Assembly (NCBI GenBank): GCA_964472015.1
Contig: CAYYIP010000005.1
Coordinates: 62,001-126,000, forward strand
Source of the DNA: JAAYTD01 sp964472015
Lineage (GTDB): Bacteria > Bacteroidota > Ignavibacteria > Kapaibacteriales > UBA2268
Length of the DNA stretch: 64,000 bases
Direction: 5' to 3'
Shown: piece after piece, positions 1 to 9,552 of the stretch
Layout: every line of letters begins with the position of its first letter
Numbering within the stretch: position 1 is the first letter of the stretch
The notes under the pieces: model-generated
The model's input: only the letters and a program-made list of their open reading frames with translations
Told to the model about the DNA's origin: nothing
Databases searched by the model: none
Translations under genes and position numbers: made by a program

Positions 1-1367
1 AAAGTAGAATTCTCTCAGAAAGAGAATTAAAAGTTGAAAAAATTAAGAATAATCATAAAAATTTAACATTAAATAATAATAATCAATTAGAAAAAATAAT
101 ATTCAATGAAAAAGATAAAATTAATAATGAAATTAATGAAATTAATGAAAAAATAAATATTTTAGATATTAAAATTACAAAAATAAATAGTGAAAAAATT
201 TATTTAAATAAGAGTATTGAAGATTTTGAAGATAAAATAAATAAAATTAATAAATCATTGAATTTAGATGTATCATTATGTCCAATATGTCATAGAGAAT
301 TAAATGATGATGTTAAAAATGAATTAAAAATAGAAATTGAAAATTATAAAAACAATATTAATGAGATTATTGAAAAAATAAATAATCTAGATAATCAATT
401 TACAGAAATTGAAAAAGAAAAAATACAATTTGTAAATAGTAACAATATTTGTAAAGAAAATTATAATAAAAAAATAAATAAAATAAAAAAAGATAATGAA
501 ATAATATTACAAACCTTAATTGAAAAATGTAATAATGAAATAGATGAAATTAATAAAAAATCTAAAATTGAATTTTCAAAAATTATAGAAGAATTTAATC
601 AAATTAAATCAAATTTACAAAATAAAAAATCAGAATTAGATAAAGAAAAAATGTTCATAGAAGAAATATTAAAATTATTTGAAGGAGTGAAGATTATTGA
701 TAATGAAATTAAAGAACATGAATTTCAAATAAAGACAATAGATGAACAACAATTTGATAATTCTTTATTTGATAAAATTAAAGCAGAAATATTACAAATA
801 TTAAAAGAATTAGAAATAGTTTCTAACAATAAAAAATTATCCATGAAAAAATTAAACGCTATATTATTTTGGAAACAAGGTTTCTCATCATCTGGTATCC
901 CTAGTATGTTAATTGATGAAGCTATTCCATTTATGAATAAAAGAATTTTAGATTATTTGGATTTAATTTCAAATGGTAGATATATTGTTAGTTTTGATAC
1001 ATTAAGTGAAACAAAATCTGGAGAAATAAGAGATAAAATTTCAGTTAGATTTTTAGATACAATTACTAAAAATAATCATAATTCAACAATGTCAAAAGGT
1101 CAAAGAAGAATTGTTGACATTAGTACTATTTTAACATTAAGTGACCTTCAAGTTTTAATGTATAATGTTGATTTCAATCTTTTTATATTTGATGAAATAT
1201 TTGATTCTCTAGATGAAGAAAATACAGAAAATGTTGCTAGATTATTAAATAAATTATCAGAATTTAAAAGCGTTAATTTAATAAGTCATACACATATAAA
1301 TCAAATTAATCCAGATAGAATTTTAGATTTAACAGATGGTTCTTTAATAACAATTAATTCAAACTAA
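1..1367 (+). CDS. Rad50/SbcC-like recombination ATPase (T4 gp46 type), 5'-truncated by window
   Basis: The reading frame is open from base 3, so the gene begins upstream of the window and only its C-terminal part is seen; a TTG at 258 is internal. The visible part has a coiled-coil arm rich in Lys, Glu and Asn, a zinc-hook motif CPIC (codons at 279-290), a second coil, the ABC signature STMSKGQRR near 1084-1110 and a Walker B/D-loop LFIFDEIFDSLDEEN near 1180-1224. These are the diagnostic parts of Rad50/SbcC/gp46, the ATPase partner of an Mre11/SbcD/gp47 nuclease that processes DNA ends for recombination-dependent replication. The nuclease partner is not in this window and is presumably upstream. 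Confidence 0.88.
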   Translation, partial: SRILSERELKVEKIKNNHKNLTLNNNNQLEKIIFNEKDKINNEINEINEKINILDIKITKINSEKIYLNKSIEDFEDKINKINKSLNLDVSLCPICHRELNDDVKNELKIEIENYKNNINEIIEKINNLDNQFTEIEKEKIQFVNSNNICKENYNKKINKIKKDNEIILQTLIEKCNNEIDEINKKSKIEFSKIIEEFNQIKSNLQNKKSELDKEKMFIEEILKLFEGVKIIDNEIKEHEFQIKTIDEQQFDNSLFDKIKAEILQILKELEIVSNNKKLSMKKLNAILFWKQGFSSSGIPSMLIDEAIPFMNKRILDYLDLISNGRYIVSFDTLSETKSGEIRDKISVRFLDTITKNNHNSTMSKGQRRIVDISTILTLSDLQVLMYNVDFNLFIFDEIFDSLDEENTENVARLLNKLSEFKSVNLISHTHINQINPDRILDLTDGSLITINSN

Positions 1368-1380
1368 AAGGAGAAGTAAA

Positions 1381-1662
1381 ATGTCAAAGAATGTTAAAAT
1401 AATTGTTATTCCTCAATTTTCATATATTATTGGAGAATTAATTTTTGAAAATGAAGAATATTTAGAATTTAATAAACCTCTTTTAATGACTCCAGTTATG
1501 ACACAAAATGGAAACATTCAATTAGCCCCAACACCAATTTTAGTACCAATTAGCGAAAATATAAAAGTTAATAAGAATCATATAATTATTTTACCTTATG
1601 ATCCACCTAATGATATTTACAAAGAATATATTTCACTATTAACAAATATTAAAATAGTTTAA
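1381..1662 (+). CDS. small conserved-type protein, possibly Sm-like fold
   Basis: This 93-residue protein starts at ATG behind AAAAGGAG, 13 nt after the recombination ATPase, and is followed 17 nt later by the radical SAM gene, so the three look co-transcribed. The sequence alternates short beta-type stretches with a Pro-rich middle (LAPTPILVP, residues about 48-56) and ends with an ILPYDPP turn and a short helix. The pattern recalls small Sm-like beta-barrel proteins seen in large phages, but I cannot confirm the family. No catalytic motif is visible. The function is unknown. Confidence 0.6.
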   Translation: MSKNVKIIVIPQFSYIIGELIFENEEYLEFNKPLLMTPVMTQNGNIQLAPTPILVPISENIKVNKNHIIILPYDPPNDIYKEYISLLTNIKIV

Positions 1663-1679
1663 AATTAAGGAGTAATTAT

Positions 1680-2696
1680 TTGGAAGATAAAATTCAAATT
1701 GTTAATTTTTTATTAACTAGGAGATGTAATCTTCAATGTTCATATTGTGGAATTGCAAGAAATATAAATAATCGTTTAGTAAAATTTTATAAAAATGAAG
1801 TTAATACAAAAAGAATTATAAAATTTCTTGAAAATTTAAAAAAACATAACCCGAATGCTTTTGTTATATGGTATGGCGGTGAACCATTATTAAGAAATGA
1901 TTTATCTGAAATTATTAAATATTGTAATAATAATGATATTAATTATACTATTATTACAAATAATACTGATGGAATTCAAGAAAAAATTGAAAAATTAATT
2001 TATAATGTTGGTTATCTTCAAGGATTAACTTCATCTATAGATCCGTCTATTTTTATTAATAATCGAAATGATATTATAAATAAAAGCATCAAAGGTTTAA
2101 ATGGTTTAATAAAATTCAAAAATTATGTAAAAGATTTAGTTGCAGAAATTACAGTAGATAAAAATACAATTCATAATTTATATAATTTAGTTAAAATTTT
2201 ATCAGATAATGATATATCAAGTAGTATTACATTTCTTGATATATCAAAATCTGATTTTTATGATTTTTCAAATATTAAATCTAATGAAAATTTAGTTTAC
2301 CCAACAAAAAATACAAAAGAAATTTTAAAAAGAATTTTAAATGACAATTTAAATGTTCATATGAAAGATTTAATATATAATAAAATTTCAGAAATATTAC
2401 CATCCAATTTAAAGTGTTATGAAAATAATAAAACAATTCATAATTTAACAATTGATGCAGATGGTTCGATTAGATGTTGTCTTAGAATTCAAGGTAAATA
2501 TTGCCCAACCAATAATACAATAGAAAATGTTTTTGATGAAAATTATAATGTATCTCAAAATTATAAAATGAATTTTGAAAATGATTATATATCTTATTGT
2601 AAAGGTTGTAATTGGACTTGTATGTTATTTTCAGATCTTTTATCTAAAGATTATTCAAAATTAGATAATTTATTACATTCCGAAAAACGTATTTGA
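1680..2696 (+). CDS. radical SAM protein with SPASM-like C-terminal cysteines
   Basis: The 338-residue product starts at TTG, 8 nt after an AAGGAG site. The radical SAM [4Fe-4S] motif CxxxCxxC is intact as CNLQCSYC (C16, C20, C23). A C-terminal cysteine set (C246, C266, C267, C275, C307, C310, C314) resembles the SPASM/twitch domain that holds auxiliary Fe-S clusters in peptide- or protein-modifying enzymes such as anaerobic sulfatase maturases. It lacks the usual QueE context motif around the first cysteine, so it is unlikely to be the queuosine-pathway QueE. The substrate is unknown; the neighbouring 93-residue protein is a candidate partner only by adjacency. Confidence 0.8.
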   Translation: MEDKIQIVNFLLTRRCNLQCSYCGIARNINNRLVKFYKNEVNTKRIIKFLENLKKHNPNAFVIWYGGEPLLRNDLSEIIKYCNNNDINYTIITNNTDGIQEKIEKLIYNVGYLQGLTSSIDPSIFINNRNDIINKSIKGLNGLIKFKNYVKDLVAEITVDKNTIHNLYNLVKILSDNDISSSITFLDISKSDFYDFSNIKSNENLVYPTKNTKEILKRILNDNLNVHMKDLIYNKISEILPSNLKCYENNKTIHNLTIDADGSIRCCLRIQGKYCPTNNTIENVFDENYNVSQNYKMNFENDYISYCKGCNWTCMLFSDLLSKDYSKLDNLLHSEKRI

Positions 2697-2702
2697 ATTT
2701 TT

Positions 2703-2724
2703 CTATATATATTAATTATTGAAA
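2703..2724 (+). promoter_or_regulatory. class A phage promoter-like motif
   Basis: The stretch reads CTATATATATTAATTATTGA and lies 49 nt upstream of the TTG start at 2752. It matches seven other intergenic copies in the window (consensus TATATATATTAATTAATGA). There is no obvious -35 box. Promoter function is inferred from recurrence, orientation and position. Confidence 0.55.
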
Positions 2725-2751
2725 ATTAAAAAAGAAAGGAGGTGAATACAA

Positions 2752-3057
2752 TTGGAAAAGAAAAAAATTAAATCTACATTTAAATTATTTAGAATGATTA
2801 AACGATCTAATAAATGCATTATATTTTTTATTAAGAAGGATGGAACTAAAAGAGAAATGAATTGTATTTTAAATTTTAAAAGAATTCCTAAAGAAATGCA
2901 TCCTAAAAAATTAAATATTAGAAGAATGATAGATGATATTAAAAACAATAGAATAAGAGTTTTTGATATTGAGAAAAATGATTGGAGAATGATTTTAACA
3001 AATAATGCATATAAAGCAATTATTGATAACATTGAATATGAAATCGAAATAAGGTGA
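2752..3057 (+). CDS. small basic protein of unknown function
   Basis: The 101-residue product starts at TTG 7 nt after a very strong AAAGGAGGTG site, with a class A promoter-like motif just upstream. It is Lys/Arg/Ile-rich and appears to be a compact alpha/beta protein (KKDGTKREMNCILNFKRIP, then IRVFDIEKNDWRMI). The sequence resembles small phage SH3-like proteins in general character, but I recognise no family. A longer antisense open frame over the same region has no ribosome binding site and is taken as a shadow. Confidence 0.65.
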   Translation: MEKKKIKSTFKLFRMIKRSNKCIIFFIKKDGTKREMNCILNFKRIPKEMHPKKLNIRRMIDDIKNNRIRVFDIEKNDWRMILTNNAYKAIIDNIEYEIEIR

Positions 3058-3149
3058 AATTCAAATAGAAACATTTTTTTAAAAATTAAAACTGAACGTT
3101 AATTAACAACCTGATATCTTAAAAATAAAAAACAAGGAAATTTTTAACT

Positions 3150-3359
3150 ATGGATTTATTAAAACCAATAATTTTAGAAGAAAAGTATAGAAGCACATTT
3201 TCACAAAAAATATTATCCGTACTTATTATTAATTTTCTCAAATTAATAAAAAGTTTAAACAAAGATGTGTGTGAACTTACAAATAATGAAATTATTAAAT
3301 TTATTGAGATATATGAGAAGTTAAAAAATCCAAAGCATGAGAATAAAAATAATGATTGA
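3150..3359 (+). CDS. small protein of unknown function
   Basis: The 69-residue product follows an AAGGAAA site (3134-3140). It is mostly helical by composition, with a Leu/Ile/Lys-rich middle and a Glu-rich end. It overlaps the next small gene at its stop. No family is recognised. Confidence 0.5.
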   Translation: MDLLKPIILEEKYRSTFSQKILSVLIINFLKLIKSLNKDVCELTNNEIIKFIEIYEKLKNPKHENKNND

Positions 3360-3588
3360 TTATTTTAAAGAAAAATCAATAAACTTATTTGAACTTAAAC
3401 TTGATAATATAAAAGTATATAATATTGATATAAATGTAGTAAATTTATTTATATTAGGTTTTAAAAAAGTTACTACAAAAGTTGATCAAATAAAGTTATT
3501 TAAAAATTTTAAACATAAAATGATTTTTAAAAATAATAAAAAATTAATTAAAGAAAATGAAATGTTAAAATTAAAAAATGTAGATTGA
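3337..3588 (+). CDS. small basic protein of unknown function
   Basis: The 83-residue frame could begin at ATG 3337 or at ATG 3352, which sits directly at the stop of the previous gene (AATGATTGA). The gene thus overlaps and is probably translationally coupled to it. The product is rich in Lys, Asn and Phe with no recognisable domain. It precedes a perfect 19-bp hairpin. Confidence 0.5.
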   Translation: MRIKIMIDYFKEKSINLFELKLDNIKVYNIDINVVNLFILGFKKVTTKVDQIKLFKNFKHKMIFKNNKKLIKENEMLKLKNVD

Positions 3589-3638
3589 CACCGATTATTT
3601 AAATTTTAAAAAATTTGATTTCTAAAGGTTTTATAAAA

Positions 3639-3676
3639 AAGGAGGATATATTATTTTAAAATAATATATCCTCCTT
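3639..3676 (+). terminator. perfect 19-bp intergenic hairpin, terminator-like
   Basis: The arms at 3639-3657 and 3658-3676 are perfectly complementary (AAGGAGGATATATTATTTT and its reverse complement) with no unpaired loop in the strict palindrome. It lies between the small-gene group and the RNA polymerase genes. It lacks a clean T-tract, so termination, processing or another role is possible. Confidence 0.55.
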
Positions 3677-3737
3677 ATAATTATTATTTAATTTTTGTTA
3701 TATGCAAACAAAAAATAATCTTAAACAGGAGATATGA

Positions 3738-6446
3738 ATGCCGAGATTGATAAATAGAGAATTTATAAAGACAATCAAAGAAGTAACAACATCAAAAATG
3801 TTAGATAAAAAGAACTTTCATAAAAATGGTCTTTTTTCAGAACAGATTTTTGGTCCATTAAAAAATTATATTTGTCAATGTGGTATTTATTGGGGTCCTT
3901 CTAATTCTAATAAAAAATGCCCAACGTGTCATGTTGATATTGTATCTAATCGTGAAAGAAGAAAAAGATTTGCAAAAATAGTTTTACCTATTCCGGTTGT
4001 AAATCCAATTTTTTATGATTTATTGATTTCATTGGGAAAAAGTGAAATTAGAAAACCATTAGATTTATTAATTAAAAATGAAAAATCATCATTATATGTT
4101 GATGATGAAAATAATCATTTTGTAGATGAAGAAAATGATGAAAAATGGCCACCAGAAAAATTTAAAAAATATGAAAAAGCAGAAGCTATTATAAAATTAG
4201 TATCGTGGTTATCAGAAGAATTGATGGATATTCCAGATTGGAAATATATTCATGAACATTTAGATAGTTTATTAATTAATGAAGTTTTGGTTTTACCTCC
4301 TGATTTAAGACCAACATCAAAAATTCGATCCAAAAATGATCAAATGAAATCTGATGAAATTAATAGTTATTATACTCATCTCTTAAATCATAAAGCAACA
4401 ATTGAAGATACAAATATAGATATTCTTAATAAAAAAGAAATTTATTATATGTATTTTAAACAAATACAAAAATTAGTTAACACTTTATATGAATTTATTT
4501 TGGATAAATTATCTAAAAAAGAAGGTTTAATAAGAGGAAATATATTAGGTAAAAGAATAGATTTTTCAGGTAGAGCTATAATTACACCAGATCCAATAAT
4601 AGGTATTGATGAATGTTCATTACCTTATATAATGATTTTAGAATTATATAAATTACAAATTTCAAAAAAGTTAATAGATTATGGAAAATTTAAACTTCAA
4701 AATGAAGCTGTTGATTATATAGATGAATGTATTGAAATGGATAAATTAAATTTAGTTTCTATTTGTGAAGAAGTAATAAAAGATGAAGTTTGTTTATTAA
4801 ATAGACAACCTTCTTTACATAGATTAAGTTTATTGGGTTTTAAAATTAAAATGAATACAGATAAAGTAATAAAAATTCATCCATTAGCTTGCTCGGGTTT
4901 TAATGCAGATTTTGATGGGGATCAAATGGCAATATATTTACCAATAAGTAAAGAATCTAAAGAAGAAGTTTTACAGAAATTTTTATTTACTAAAAATTTA
5001 TATAATCCTTCAAATGTTTCATTGGCAGCAATACCATCTCAAGATATAATTTTAGGTGTATATATTTTAACGAATAATATGATTCCAGATTTAAATAAAA
5101 AAGTTAAATATAAAAATGAAGAAATAACTGAAAGTTTAAAAATATTTAATGAATGTTTACCAGAAGATTATATTGTTATAAAAGAAACAATTAATAAAAA
5201 GAAACTTATTAATCTTTTAAATGATATAAATAATAAATATGATTATATGATTACATCTAAAGTTTTAGATGATATTAAAATAATAGGTTATAAATATTCA
5301 ACATTATATGGAACAACTTTATCATTAGATGGTTTAATTTTAGATAATATTGATGAATTAAAAGAAACAATTTATTCAAAAAATACATCAAGAGAACAAT
5401 TAGATGAATTAAATAGTAAAAAAATTGAAAATGAATTAAGAAATAAATTTATATATTCATATGTTATAGATTCTGGTTCTAGGGGCACTTGGGAACAAGT
5501 TAGACAAATATTATTATCTAGGGGTTTTATATCAAATTTTTCAGGTAAAATTATTGAAACACCTGTTAAAAATAATTTAGTTGAAGGTTTAACTCAATAT
5601 GAATTTTTTAATTCAAGTTATGGTTGTAGGAAAGGTCTTTTAGATGTTGCAATAAATACAGGAGATTCAGGTTATTTGTCAAGACAATTAGCATTTGCAT
5701 GTTGTAATTTAATATTGGATTCAGATCTTGAAGATTGTGGAACTGAAGATTATTTAAACATATATGTTGAAGATGAGAAAAAGGCAAAATGTCTTTTATA
5801 TAAATATTATTTAAACAAAGATAAAGAAGAACTAATTACAAATAATAATTTAAATGAAATAATCGGTAAAAATATTAAAATCAGAAGTCCTATTTTTTGT
5901 AATAATGAAAAAATTTGTAAAAAATGTTATGGTGATTTACATAAAATATTACACTCACCATTTATAGGAATGATTGCAGCTCAAAGTTTGGGAGAAGCAT
6001 CAACTCAATTGGTTCTTAGAACATTTCATTATTCTGGGGCTGCAATAACGAAACAAGGCAGCGAAGATATGTTACAAGAAGATATCATTAATGATTTATC
6101 TTCTGTTTCTAAATTATTACATTCAAATAAAGATTTAAATTGTGATGAATTAACTGAAAAATTATTTAAAATATATAATTATTCAAGAGAAATACATCAT
6201 GTTCATTTTGAATCTGTTGTTTCACAATTAATGTGGTATGGTAATAAAAAATGGAGATTATTAAAAGATAGAAATAATTTTGTTCCGGAATTTATTAGTA
6301 TTTTAACAATTCCAAGTAAAGAATCATGGTTATTGGGATTTGGTTTCTCAAATCAAAAAAAGAATCTTTTAAAAGGTATATCAAATGAAGGTTTATATAG
6401 TGGTATTTTAGATAATATGTTATTAGGAAGAAAATCTAATATTTAA
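3738..6446 (+). CDS. rpoC-like: RNA polymerase beta' subunit (multisubunit type)
   Basis: The 902-residue protein is a compact RpoC homologue in one open frame. It shows an N-terminal zinc site (C46, C48, C61, C64), the double-psi barrel entry RGNILGKRIDFSGRA (266-280), the catalytic Mg-binding NADFDGD (389-395, all three Asp present), SGSRGTWEQVRQ and SSYGCRKGLLDVAINT in the funnel/bridge-helix region, a second Cys cluster with CKKC near 730, and IAAQSLGEASTQLVLRTFH of the trigger/C-terminal region. It is shorter than cellular RpoC (about 1,200-1,400), so lineage insertions are missing. Start ATG 3738 follows CAGGAG. Beta follows 33 nt downstream, the reverse of bacterial order. It presumably transcribes phage genes. 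Confidence 0.95.
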   Translation: MPRLINREFIKTIKEVTTSKMLDKKNFHKNGLFSEQIFGPLKNYICQCGIYWGPSNSNKKCPTCHVDIVSNRERRKRFAKIVLPIPVVNPIFYDLLISLGKSEIRKPLDLLIKNEKSSLYVDDENNHFVDEENDEKWPPEKFKKYEKAEAIIKLVSWLSEELMDIPDWKYIHEHLDSLLINEVLVLPPDLRPTSKIRSKNDQMKSDEINSYYTHLLNHKATIEDTNIDILNKKEIYYMYFKQIQKLVNTLYEFILDKLSKKEGLIRGNILGKRIDFSGRAIITPDPIIGIDECSLPYIMILELYKLQISKKLIDYGKFKLQNEAVDYIDECIEMDKLNLVSICEEVIKDEVCLLNRQPSLHRLSLLGFKIKMNTDKVIKIHPLACSGFNADFDGDQMAIYLPISKESKEEVLQKFLFTKNLYNPSNVSLAAIPSQDIILGVYILTNNMIPDLNKKVKYKNEEITESLKIFNECLPEDYIVIKETINKKKLINLLNDINNKYDYMITSKVLDDIKIIGYKYSTLYGTTLSLDGLILDNIDELKETIYSKNTSREQLDELNSKKIENELRNKFIYSYVIDSGSRGTWEQVRQILLSRGFISNFSGKIIETPVKNNLVEGLTQYEFFNSSYGCRKGLLDVAINTGDSGYLSRQLAFACCNLILDSDLEDCGTEDYLNIYVEDEKKAKCLLYKYYLNKDKEELITNNNLNEIIGKNIKIRSPIFCNNEKICKKCYGDLHKILHSPFIGMIAAQSLGEASTQLVLRTFHYSGAAITKQGSEDMLQEDIINDLSSVSKLLHSNKDLNCDELTEKLFKIYNYSREIHHVHFESVVSQLMWYGNKKWRLLKDRNNFVPEFISILTIPSKESWLLGFGFSNQKKNLLKGISNEGLYSGILDNMLLGRKSNI

Positions 6447-6478
6447 AATTATTAAAAAAATAAAAAAGAGGATAATTA

Positions 6479-9400
6479 ATGAGAATTAAGAACCCAAATT
6501 ATTCAATTCAAAATGAAGAAAATATATTCAATATACGAGAAAAAGAATATAATAATCTAATGATAACTATTAGAGAAATATTAAAACCAGCAGAAGAAGC
6601 AGGTCTTGAACTTTCAGAATTTGAAATTAAAGAATCTCCTTCTTCTGAAGTTGAAAAAACTTTAAAAAAGAATATTATTATAAAATTCAAAAGAAATAAT
6701 CAAGAAATAGATTTAAGTGTTTATATTCCAAAATTAATTGATGGTAATTATTTTTCAATTGCAGGTAAAAGAAAAATTCCATTATTTCAATTATATGATA
6801 TTCCTATTGTAACAAGAGGAAAAAATATTAAATTTAGATCAAATTTATCAACAATTTTGCTTATGTGTGGAAATAAATATCCTTATATTAAATTATCTTT
6901 TATGGGTAAAGAAATTCCTTTTGCATTGATATATTTCGCTTTTTTTGATTTAAATTATATTGTAAATAAATTTAATTTAGATAAATATATTATTAATGAT
7001 AATCCTCAAACAGATTATGAAAAATTATTATTTGATTTATATTCTTATTATGTAGATAATATTGACTATATAGAATATTTGGGTGATTATTTTACTAAAT
7101 ATGATAAAAAGAAAACGGGTGGGATTGTTTTATATGCTTTATCATTAATACCTAAAATTGATATCATGACTTCTAAATTTATGAAATTTGATAATATTTT
7201 AGATGAATTGATAGATATTCTACAAAATGATAAAAAGATTAATGATTTAAATTATAAAAATAAAAGAATTAGATGTTTTGAATATGTTGTTTTATCAACA
7301 ATAATGAAAAATGTCTATGATTTATGTATATCAAGTAGAAAATCTAAAATAAAGTTTAATATTAACTCAAAGAAAATTTTAGCTAATTGTAATTTATCAG
7401 ATATCGTTCAATTCGATTTTTCAATCAATCCTATTGATGAACTTACAAAATTATCAAGAATTACATTAGTCGGACCTGGAGGATTTAATAAATCTAACGT
7501 TCCACATTATTTAAGAGATTTATCAGATAGTATGTTTGGAAAAATATGCCCGGTAGATACATCTGATAGGGATAATTGTGGAGTATTACAATGTTTATTA
7601 CCTTTATCTAAATATGATGAAAATTTGCGTTTTAATGATGAAATATGTGAAAAAAGTCCAATATCTACAGCTATTTCAATGATTCCATTTTTAGAACACG
7701 ATGATCAAACAAGATTACAAATGGCTACATCACAAATGAGACAAGCCATTAATCTTTCAGAATTTGATGTTCCTTTAATTCAATCTGGTTGTGAAAATTT
7801 ATATACGGATAGAACTCAATTTATTAAGATAGCAAAAAAAGATGGAGAAATAATTTATTTAGATTCAAAGTTTATAATTGTGGCATATAAAGATAATGAT
7901 TATGATATTTTTGAAATAGATAATAGACATATTTATGTGGAAAATATGGATATTATAAAAGTTTATGTTAAATTGGGAGATAAAGTTTCAAAAGGTGATA
8001 TAATTGCAGAAAGTAATTTTTGTAAAGATGGAAATATAAATATTGGAAAAAATCTTCTTACTGCAATAATGCCTTTTTATGGATATAATTATGAAGATGC
8101 AATTGTAATTTCAGATAAATTATTAAATGATGATTCATTTACTTCTATTCATTATGCAAATCTTTCATTTATTTTACCTCCTGATAAATTATTATTAAGT
8201 TTAGATGAAAATAAATATAAACCATTACCTGAACCAAATCCAGATATAGAATTTTTAGAACCTGGTAGAGATAAATCATATTATAGAAAACATAAAAGAG
8301 AATTAATTTTAAAAGGTAATCCTTATGCTATTATGAAAGATATTCCAAATGATCCAGTAGATTATTTAACTATTTTTGAAGAAAATATTCCTTTAGTTTA
8401 TAAAAAAGATGTTTTAATTACAAATGTTGAAATTTATCCAAATGAATATAATAATATAATTCCTCAATTTAGACATTGGGTTGATGAAAAATTTGAAAAA
8501 CAGGTATCGTATAATAAAAAAATTCAAGAATTGATTTTTAAATTATTTTTGAAAAAGAAAGCAATGGAAATTATTAGAGAAAAAGGATTAGATAGATTTA
8601 ATAATCGTGGAAGATTTAAATTTAAAGGTGAACGAATCAATGGTATCTATATAAAAATGGGTGGATTTTTTAGCAGAAAAATTCAAATAGGTGATAAAAT
8701 TGGAAATAGACATGGTAATAAAGGTGTAATTTCAAAAATATTACCTCGTGAATTAATGCCCAGAACTGAAAATGGAGAACATGTAGATATTGTTATAAAC
8801 CCATTATCAACATATTCAAGAATGAATGTTGGACAGATATTTGAATTGCATTTAGGTATGTCTGTAAATGATTTTAAAATTAAATTAAATGAAATATTAG
8901 GCAATGAAAAATTAACTCAAGATGATTTAAAAAAATATGTTCTTAATTATATTAATATTTTAGATAATACAAAAGATAATTGGTATACTTTACAAATGAA
9001 AAATGAACTAGATAATATTATTATAGATAAAAAATTTATAGATGATTTTTATATTATAGCTCCTCCATTTGAATCATCTACCTATGAACAAATTAAAAAA
9101 GCATGTGAATTTACAAATACAAAATTTAGATATGATCTTTTTGATGAAATATCAAAACAAAAAATTGTAAATAAAGTTGCATTAGGATATATGTATTTTT
9201 TTAGAATGGTACATATAGCAGAAGAACGTTTAGCTGCTAGAGGAATTGGTCCTTATATGAGAAAAACAATGCAACCACCAAGTGGAAGAAAGAATAAAGG
9301 TGGGCAAAGAGCTGGGGAAATGGAAACATTTTGTTTTATATCTCATTCAGGTTTAACCAATTTAACTGAAATGACAACAACAAAATCTGATGCGATTGAT

Positions 9401-9532
9401 CTGAAAAATAAATATATTCGAGATTCTATAGGATCAGAATTTATTAGAGAAATAAAAGAAGAATGTCATACTCCAGAAAGTGTTAAATTATTAGAAGCTT
9501 ATCTTAAGACAATTGGAATAACCATTGATTAA
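6479..9532 (+). CDS. rpoB-like: RNA polymerase beta subunit (multisubunit type)
   Basis: The 1017-residue product is an RpoB homologue. Recognised blocks in order: VGPGGFNK with CPVDTSDRDNCG (about 330-365), EHDDQTRLQMATSQMRQA (fork/rifampicin region), FYGYNYEDAIVISD (about 535-548), the active-site Lys block GDKIGNRHGNKGVISK (about 737-752), and the C-terminal clamp connector PPSGRKNKGGQRAGEMETF (about 932-950) where beta meets beta'. All conserved cores are present and unbroken, unlike split phiKZ-type polymerases. It is co-transcribed with the beta' gene upstream and the FolE2 gene 20 nt downstream. No alpha, omega or sigma homologue is visible here. Confidence 0.95.
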   Translation: MRIKNPNYSIQNEENIFNIREKEYNNLMITIREILKPAEEAGLELSEFEIKESPSSEVEKTLKKNIIIKFKRNNQEIDLSVYIPKLIDGNYFSIAGKRKIPLFQLYDIPIVTRGKNIKFRSNLSTILLMCGNKYPYIKLSFMGKEIPFALIYFAFFDLNYIVNKFNLDKYIINDNPQTDYEKLLFDLYSYYVDNIDYIEYLGDYFTKYDKKKTGGIVLYALSLIPKIDIMTSKFMKFDNILDELIDILQNDKKINDLNYKNKRIRCFEYVVLSTIMKNVYDLCISSRKSKIKFNINSKKILANCNLSDIVQFDFSINPIDELTKLSRITLVGPGGFNKSNVPHYLRDLSDSMFGKICPVDTSDRDNCGVLQCLLPLSKYDENLRFNDEICEKSPISTAISMIPFLEHDDQTRLQMATSQMRQAINLSEFDVPLIQSGCENLYTDRTQFIKIAKKDGEIIYLDSKFIIVAYKDNDYDIFEIDNRHIYVENMDIIKVYVKLGDKVSKGDIIAESNFCKDGNINIGKNLLTAIMPFYGYNYEDAIVISDKLLNDDSFTSIHYANLSFILPPDKLLLSLDENKYKPLPEPNPDIEFLEPGRDKSYYRKHKRELILKGNPYAIMKDIPNDPVDYLTIFEENIPLVYKKDVLITNVEIYPNEYNNIIPQFRHWVDEKFEKQVSYNKKIQELIFKLFLKKKAMEIIREKGLDRFNNRGRFKFKGERINGIYIKMGGFFSRKIQIGDKIGNRHGNKGVISKILPRELMPRTENGEHVDIVINPLSTYSRMNVGQIFELHLGMSVNDFKIKLNEILGNEKLTQDDLKKYVLNYINILDNTKDNWYTLQMKNELDNIIIDKKFIDDFYIIAPPFESSTYEQIKKACEFTNTKFRYDLFDEISKQKIVNKVALGYMYFFRMVHIAEERLAARGIGPYMRKTMQPPSGRKNKGGQRAGEMETFCFISHSGLTNLTEMTTTKSDAIDLKNKYIRDSIGSEFIREIKEECHTPESVKLLEAYLKTIGITID

Positions 9533-9552
9533 ATACAAGGAGAAAATTTAGA

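Noticed and set aside
3639..3660. AAGGAGG at 3639-3645 as a ribosome binding site
   Set aside because: It is one arm of a perfect palindrome and no start codon follows at a suitable distance; the beta' gene has its own CAGGAG.
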